NCBI GenBank assembly: GCA_947470885.1
Contig: CANIXE010000044.1
Span: forward strand, 1 to 10,996
Reading direction: 5' to 3'
Source: Planctomycetota bacterium
GTDB taxonomy: Bacteria; Planctomycetota; UBA11346
Length of the DNA stretch: 10,996 nt
This document shows, piece by piece, positions 7,179-10,996 of the stretch (within the stretch, counting starts at the first letter, position 1; each line of letters opens with the position of its first letter). The notes beneath the pieces were generated by a model. The model saw only the letters and a list, made by a program, of their open reading frames with translations, made no database searches and had not been told where the DNA came from. The translations under genes were made by a program, and so were the position numbers.

Positions 7179-8573
7179 ATGCTGCGCGCCACCTTTGCTT
7201 CCGTCGTCCTGTTCTCGGCGGCCTCGGCCCTGGCCGGCGCCGAGTCGATCCTGATCGACGGCTCCAGCACGGTTTATCCCATCAGTGTCGCCGCCGCCGA
7301 GCTGTACAATGCGAAGACTGGCATCCAGATCGAAGTCTCGGTATCCGGGACCACCGCCGGGATGCGCCTGTTTTCGACGGGGAAGATCCCGGTGGCCGGG
7401 GCTTCCCGGCCGATTCGCCCCGAAGAGATCAGCGCCTGTTCCGCCATCGGTCTGGAATTTGTTGAATTGCCCATCGCCCTGGACGGCCTGACCATCGCCG
7501 TCAGCGCCCAGAACTCGTTCATCGATTCCTTCACCATGGCCGAACTCAAGAAGCTCTGGGAGCCGACCAGCGAGGTTAAATCCTGGAACCAGGTCCGGGC
7601 CTCCTGGCCCGATGCCCCCATCGCCCTGTTCGGCGCCAGCCGGGACAATGGCACTTTCGACTACTTCACTGAAGTGGTGAATGGCAAATCCCGGGTGATC
7701 CGCGAGACCTACACGGCCACCGTGGATCCCAACGTCCAGGTCCAGGGCCTGGTGGCGAACGCCAATGCCCAGGGTTTTTTCGGCTGGTCCTATTATCAAC
7801 AAAGCAGCTCGGTGCTGAAGGCCGTGCCCATCGACAACGGCCATGGCCCGGTGGCTCCGACCCGGGAACATATCCTCGATGGCAGTTATGCGCCGTTCTC
7901 CCGGCCGCTGTTCCTCTATGTCGCCAAGCCTGCCCTGGAGCGGCCTGAAATCCGCGGCTTCCTCGACAGTGTCCTCGACCATCCCAAGGTCATCGAGGAC
8001 GCCGGCTATGTCGCCCTCGACGACCGCCTGGAGTCGGCGATCCGTAAGCGGCTGAAGGATCGAGTGGTGGGCAGCGCCTTCGCCAACGTCACTGGGCATC
8101 CAAAACTGGGGGAAATCTACCTGGGGGGAAAAACAGTCCCGGTGACTACGAACGAGGCGAAAAACCCGGTCGTCACCAAAGTTCCAGAGGTGGTGGTCCC
8201 GGTCGTGAAAGCACCGGCTCCAACCCCGATCACGGCGGCACCAGCCTCCGCTATCACGAGCGCTAAGCCAGCCACCCCCGAGCCCGCGATCTCCCAGGAA
8301 AAAACCGCCGTAATGGCGAAAGCCACTGAGGTGCCTAAAGCTCCGGCAAAAGTGAATGTCAGCGAAGCGGTGGCCCCAGTTGTGGCCGTGTCGATTGCCC
8401 CGGCTGCTCCGGCCCGGGCCCTGACGCCCACAGATCTGGAACGGATTCGGGCCGCCTCCTACAGCCTGGCCCGGGCCTCCCTGGAAAAGAACCCGGATCT
8501 GGCGGAACTGCGCAAACGCAGCCAGGCCGTCCGGGATCTGGTGGAAGCCGCTGGGGCCGGGGTGGCCCCGTGA
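7179..8573 (+). CDS. pstS: PstS/SphX-family phosphate-binding protein with C-terminal extension
   Basis: This is a 464-residue exported protein. A signal peptide (about residues 1-19, ending in ASALA before GAES) leads into a periplasmic binding-protein domain to about residue 318. Family motifs are ILIDGSSTVYPI, SVSGTTAGMRLF, PVAGASRPI, DNGTFDYFTEVVNGKS, GFFGWSYYQQ, AVPIDNGHGPVAP and SRPLFLYV, typical of PstS/SphX phosphate binders. The usual DSGTFDYF loop reads DNGTFDYF, so a ligand-contacting Ser is Asn157. After the domain comes an Ala/Pro/Val/Lys-rich linker (about 319-414) and a helical tail (about 415-458) with many Arg/Glu/Leu residues. A plain PstS lacks these. The ATG at 7179 has GGAG six bases upstream. 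The gene leads a three-gene operon and the next gene overlaps it by 4 bp (GTGA). No pstCAB genes are adjacent, so it may act as a sensor or envelope phosphate scavenger. The symbol denotes the family, not proven function. Confidence 0.85.
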   Translation: MLRATFASVVLFSAASALAGAESILIDGSSTVYPISVAAAELYNAKTGIQIEVSVSGTTAGMRLFSTGKIPVAGASRPIRPEEISACSAIGLEFVELPIALDGLTIAVSAQNSFIDSFTMAELKKLWEPTSEVKSWNQVRASWPDAPIALFGASRDNGTFDYFTEVVNGKSRVIRETYTATVDPNVQVQGLVANANAQGFFGWSYYQQSSSVLKAVPIDNGHGPVAPTREHILDGSYAPFSRPLFLYVAKPALERPEIRGFLDSVLDHPKVIEDAGYVALDDRLESAIRKRLKDRVVGSAFANVTGHPKLGEIYLGGKTVPVTTNEAKNPVVTKVPEVVVPVVKAPAPTPITAAPASAITSAKPATPEPAISQEKTAVMAKATEVPKAPAKVNVSEAVAPVVAVSIAPAAPARALTPTDLERIRAASYSLARASLEKNPDLAELRKRSQAVRDLVEAAGAGVAP

Positions 8574-9364
8574 GCCGGGTCCTCGGTCTGGGCGCGATCC
8601 TCCTGGCGACGCTCCTGGGTGGCTGCCAAGACGGCCCCAGGGGCGGGCCATCCCCCACCGCTGTCACCAGCAGCTCCTGGGCCGTACCGTCCATCCTCCA
8701 GGGTACTTGGCGCCAGGAGGGAGTGGGCTTTGTTGCCCTTGGCGCAGACTCCGTGATCCTGAATCTGCCGGGGCTGCCCCGGCGGCCGGCCCGGATCACT
8801 GGATTGACCAGGGTCGGTGAACTCGCCGCCGTCCTGACGTTGGACAATGGTTGGATCTTGTCGTTGGCGGGGGGCCGGGCCATCACCTCCCGGCGCCTGG
8901 GTGCCCTGGATCTGGCGGGGGATTGCCCTGTGCTGGATGTGGCTGCCGAAGGCCCTGGTCCAGGTGGTTCCTGGCGCTTATGGAATCAAGAATCCACCAC
9001 CTGGCTTCCTTTGGCTGGGGCTTCAACCGGGGGAATTGTCGCTGCCTCAACCGTCCCGGACGTCGTCCCGTCGCCGGCGAAAGCAGCGACCGAGGACCGT
9101 CTGGTCACGGCCGTCGCCGCCCTCGGCGATGAATCACTCCTCCGGGCCTCCCGGGCCCTGGTGTCCCTGGCCCTGTCCGGGGCTCCCCGGCCCCGCCTGG
9201 AAGACCAGATCGGAGAAACCCTCCGGGTCCAGCGTCTGGCCGCCTTGGATCTCCTGGCGACCCAGGATGCCGATGAACTCGTTATTCTTCGGGCCGACCA
9301 GGTGATCGGTCGGTTGGAAGCCTGGCAGCGGCTGACCCGAACCTGGCTGGATAGCCGAGGCTGA
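8570..9364 (+). CDS. Lipoprotein of unknown function
   Basis: This is a 264-residue protein that I do not recognise as a family. The N-terminus MSRVLGLGAILLATLLGGC is a clear type II signal with lipobox LGGC and Cys19 as the lipidation site, so the protein is predicted to be membrane-anchored outside the cytoplasm. After a Pro/Ser-rich tether, residues about 40-150 look beta-rich, with alternating hydrophobics and repeated Trp/Gly (LQGTWRQEGVGFVAL, VLTLDNGWILSLAGG, GGSWRLWNQESTTWLPL), possibly a small beta-propeller or lipocalin-like fold. A Pro/Ala linker (about 160-175) is followed by a helical C-terminal region rich in Leu/Ala/Arg. The GTG start overlaps the upstream stop by 4 bp, so translation is probably coupled to the phosphate-binding protein, and a joint envelope role is plausible. 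The helical tails of both proteins could interact; that is inference. Confidence 0.8.
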   Translation: MSRVLGLGAILLATLLGGCQDGPRGGPSPTAVTSSSWAVPSILQGTWRQEGVGFVALGADSVILNLPGLPRRPARITGLTRVGELAAVLTLDNGWILSLAGGRAITSRRLGALDLAGDCPVLDVAAEGPGPGGSWRLWNQESTTWLPLAGASTGGIVAASTVPDVVPSPAKAATEDRLVTAVAALGDESLLRASRALVSLALSGAPRPRLEDQIGETLRVQRLAALDLLATQDADELVILRADQVIGRLEAWQRLTRTWLDSRG

Positions 9365-9368
9365 GGCG

Positions 9369-10250
9369 GTGACCAATACCCATCGGAAACCCTCCGGGAA
9401 CGAAACCAGCCGCATTCGCAAGCTGATCCCGGATTTGCCAACTGCCCGGATCACGCCGATCCAGGGTTCCTTGGTGGACTATCCCTTGGCCGAGCTTCTG
9501 CCATTTCTGCAACAGACCAGAAAAACCGGCCAATTGGCCTTGGAGCGGGGCGAGCCGGCCCAGGTGGCGACGATCCTCGTCCACGAAGGCCGGGTGGTGG
9601 ACGCTCGCTGCGCGCCCCTCGCCGGGGACGATGCGTTGCTGATCTTGGTGGGTTGGCGCCATGGCCGGTTCCTGTTCCTTCCGGGACCGACCCCGGAGGA
9701 GGGACCGATCACCTGGCAGCTTCCTGGACTCCTGCTGGAACATGCCCGGCGCACCGATGAATTGCAGCGGATCTTGGGTGATCTGCCCACCGGGGATGCG
9801 ATTCTCCATCCGCTACACCAGGCCCGCCTGCCCACCCCCACGTTGAGCCGGCGGGCGTGGAACCTCCTGACCCAGATCAACGGTCAGCGCAGCCTCACGG
9901 AACTCCTGGAAGGTTTCAATTGCCCGGCCATGACCGTGGCCGTAGCTCTCCAGGAACTATTCGATGCCGGGTTGATCGCCACCCACCCGGACACGGACTT
10001 CCTCGCGTACATCACCGTCCGTCGCCGGGTCGATCCCCCGGGGGATGGTTCCCTGACAGATGTCCTGCTGGGGCTGGCCGACGGCAGTCGAACCCTGGCC
10101 GCCATTGCCGGTGATGGCGAGCTTCCGGTGGAGGAGATGCTTTGTTGCGCCATCTCCCTGATCGAGGACCACTGGCTGGAGATCACTACCGGCGAGGACG
10201 AATACCTCGACCGCCTGGCCCCGGAGATACCGCTCCGCCTGCCGGGGTAG
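9369..10250 (+). CDS. DUF4388 (PATAN) domain protein with duplicated C-terminal module
   Basis: This is a 293-residue, probably cytoplasmic protein with no signal or membrane segment. Residues about 31-132 match the DUF4388/PATAN pattern: IQGSLVDYPLAELLPFLQQT, RKTGQLALERG, ILVHEGRVVDARC, GDDALLILVGWRHGRFLFLPG. DUF4388 domains occur in bacterial signalling proteins, often beside response regulators, GTPases or kinases. The rest contains two related helical modules of winged-helix or PqqD-like look, at about 163-204 (LLTQINGQRSLTELLEGF...VALQELFDAGLI) and 230-272 (VLLGLADGSRTLAAIAG...AISLIEDHWLEI). The GTG start lies 4 bp after the lipoprotein stop, with GAGG eight bases upstream, so it is the third gene of the operon. 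Its place behind two envelope proteins suggests an intracellular signalling partner, which is inference. A long palindrome follows the gene. Confidence 0.82.
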   Translation: MTNTHRKPSGNETSRIRKLIPDLPTARITPIQGSLVDYPLAELLPFLQQTRKTGQLALERGEPAQVATILVHEGRVVDARCAPLAGDDALLILVGWRHGRFLFLPGPTPEEGPITWQLPGLLLEHARRTDELQRILGDLPTGDAILHPLHQARLPTPTLSRRAWNLLTQINGQRSLTELLEGFNCPAMTVAVALQELFDAGLIATHPDTDFLAYITVRRRVDPPGDGSLTDVLLGLADGSRTLAAIAGDGELPVEEMLCCAISLIEDHWLEITTGEDEYLDRLAPEIPLRLPG

Positions 10251-10269
10251 GATCGATCTGGCATCATGC

Positions 10270-10375
10270 TGGAAAACGCAATTGGAGCGCACCTGCTGCG
10301 TTGCTTCAAACCTCGCATGGCGCTGCCATGCCGCGGCTTGAAGCGCCTTGCATCTGCGCACCACGTGCGCTTCCA
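10270..10375. repeat. 106-bp long-armed imperfect palindrome
   Basis: The left arm (10270-10321) and right arm (10325-10375) are imperfect reverse complements around the 3-base loop GCT. Perfectly paired blocks, from the outside in, are TGGAA/TTCCA, GCGCA/TGCGC, TGC/GCA, GCTTCAA/TTGAAGC and GCATGGC/GCCATGC, with mismatched or bulged segments between them. The element fills most of the 219-bp gap between the convergent DUF4388 and phosphatase genes. There is no T-run, so a classical intrinsic terminator is not supported, but a transcript of either strand would fold strongly. It may be a REP- or MITE-like mobile palindrome or a structured RNA. It has a different motif from the repeats at 1-207. 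Confidence 0.7.
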
Positions 10376-10469
10376 GACGCACCATTTGGGTGAAACAACT
10401 TTCGAGGCAAAGACTTGAAAAATACAGCGGGGATTCTGCAAATGGCCAACTCAACTGCGTTATTGAGGA

Positions 10470-10996
10470 TCATTCCGGGATGCGCGGTCCCATCCAGGTC
10501 AACAGCAACAGGCTGAGATCATCCCGTTCCGGGCCGCCGGCGCTCCACGCATCCAGCACTTCGGCGATTGCGTCCAGGACCAGGGCAGGCTCGCTGGCGG
10601 ATTCCCGGTGGAGCAATTCTGCCAAACGTCCTTCACCGAACTGATTCAGGCCCGGATCCGTGGCCTCAATGGCGCCATCGCTGTACATGAGCACGCGTTC
10701 TCCGGGCTGGAGGGTGATGGCCTGGTCCTTGAAAGTGAGCTTCCCATCCGGCAACCAGCCGATGGCGGTGTTGCTCTTGGTCGGCAGCGGGGCCGCTCCG
10801 TCCTCTGTGCTCCGGATCGGCCAGGGATGTCCGGCGCTGCACCATTGAAATGTTCCATCCATGATATTCAAAGTCCCATAAACGATGGTGAAAAACTGCT
10901 GACGACGCGACATCGGAAACCGCCGGTTGAGGGCCCGGACCACCACGGAAGGCGCCACGGGATCCCCGTGGGCATCGCACAGCAGGTCCGCCCCAC
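10470..10996 (-). CDS. SpoIIE/PP2C-type Ser/Thr phosphatase, C-terminal part
   Basis: The gene is open to the window edge, giving the last 175 residues of a PPM-family phosphatase with a SpoIIE (RsbU-like) domain. Visible motifs are FFTIVYGTLN, FQWCSAGHPWPIR, LQPGERVLMYSDGAIEA and the terminal metal-binding GGPERDDLSLLLL. The frame continues upstream of the first GTG (10958) into GADLLCDAHGDPV, so that GTG is not the true start. The N-terminal GDFYD and DVSGHG-type motifs must lie beyond the window. Such enzymes dephosphorylate Ser/Thr on partner proteins, for example anti-sigma antagonists or substrates of Hanks kinases. What lies N-terminal to the domain cannot be seen. It converges on the DUF4388 gene across the long palindrome. 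Confidence 0.87.
   Translation of the reverse strand, partial: GADLLCDAHGDPVAPSVVVRALNRRFPMSRRQQFFTIVYGTLNIMDGTFQWCSAGHPWPIRSTEDGAAPLPTKSNTAIGWLPDGKLTFKDQAITLQPGERVLMYSDGAIEATDPGLNQFGEGRLAELLHRESASEPALVLDAIAEVLDAWSAGGPERDDLSLLLLTWMGPRIPE

Noticed and set aside
7140..8651. 503-codon antisense open frame over the phosphate-binding protein gene
   Set aside because: The sense frame has a signal peptide and family motifs; the antisense product is Gly/Arg/His-rich with no recognisable domain.
264..10250. Very frequent CCTGG/CCAGG words
   Set aside because: They follow from common Leu-Gly, Ala-Leu-Ala and Trp codon runs in the coding strand (CTGG, CCCTGG), not from a separate repeat.
10142..10393. 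Short open frame across the long palindrome
   Set aside because: It starts inside the DUF4388 gene and reads through the palindrome; no coding signature is seen.
1..10996. tRNA, rRNA, CRISPR array or transposase gene
   Set aside because: No cloverleaf-like segment, no regularly spaced direct repeats and no transposase or integrase motifs were seen.

Overview
This is a high-GC bacterial window of about 11 kb, densely coded, with GTG starts and strong G/C bias at third codon positions. Because of that bias many long antisense ORFs appear that are not genes. A Ser/Thr kinase with a DWG motif, a transmembrane helix, a coiled coil and a C-terminal propeller, together with a SUMF1-type (formylglycine-generating-enzyme-like) domain protein and a SpoIIE-type phosphatase, points to Planctomycetota or a related PVC-type lineage. 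That placement is inferred from gene style only; there is no rRNA or other phylogenetic marker here.

Layout. Positions 1-263 hold no gene but contain REP-like GC-rich repeats, including a 32-bp imperfect inverted pair. Positions 264-2775 (+) are a two-gene membrane operon: a fused DUF2157-DUF4401 multi-spanning protein and an overlapping GDYXXLXY protein. Positions 2833-5160 (+) encode a receptor-like Ser/Thr kinase with a degenerate WD40-like sensor domain. It converges, with a 23-bp gap, on a minus-strand gene at 5184-7016. That gene encodes a kinase-fold domain lacking catalytic residues, then a transmembrane helix, then a SUMF1-like domain lacking the FGE cysteines. A 162-bp divergent region (7017-7178) carries a 30-bp dyad and a small GC hairpin. 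Positions 7179-10250 (+) are a tight three-gene operon: a PstS/SphX-like phosphate-binding protein with a long Ala/Pro/Val linker and helical tail, a lipoprotein of unknown function, and a DUF4388 (PATAN) protein with a duplicated C-terminal module. A 106-bp long-armed palindrome lies in the convergent gap before a SpoIIE/PP2C phosphatase (10470-10996, minus), which is cut by the window edge.

How the genes may work together (inference). The window looks like a signalling neighbourhood: an active kinase, a probable pseudokinase scaffold, a Ser/Thr phosphatase, a DUF4388 adaptor-type protein and an extracytoplasmic phosphate-binding sensor with a lipoprotein partner. No pst permease or ATPase genes are next to the binding protein, so a sensing role is possible. 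The most unusual gene is the doubly degenerate pseudokinase-SUMF1 fusion.
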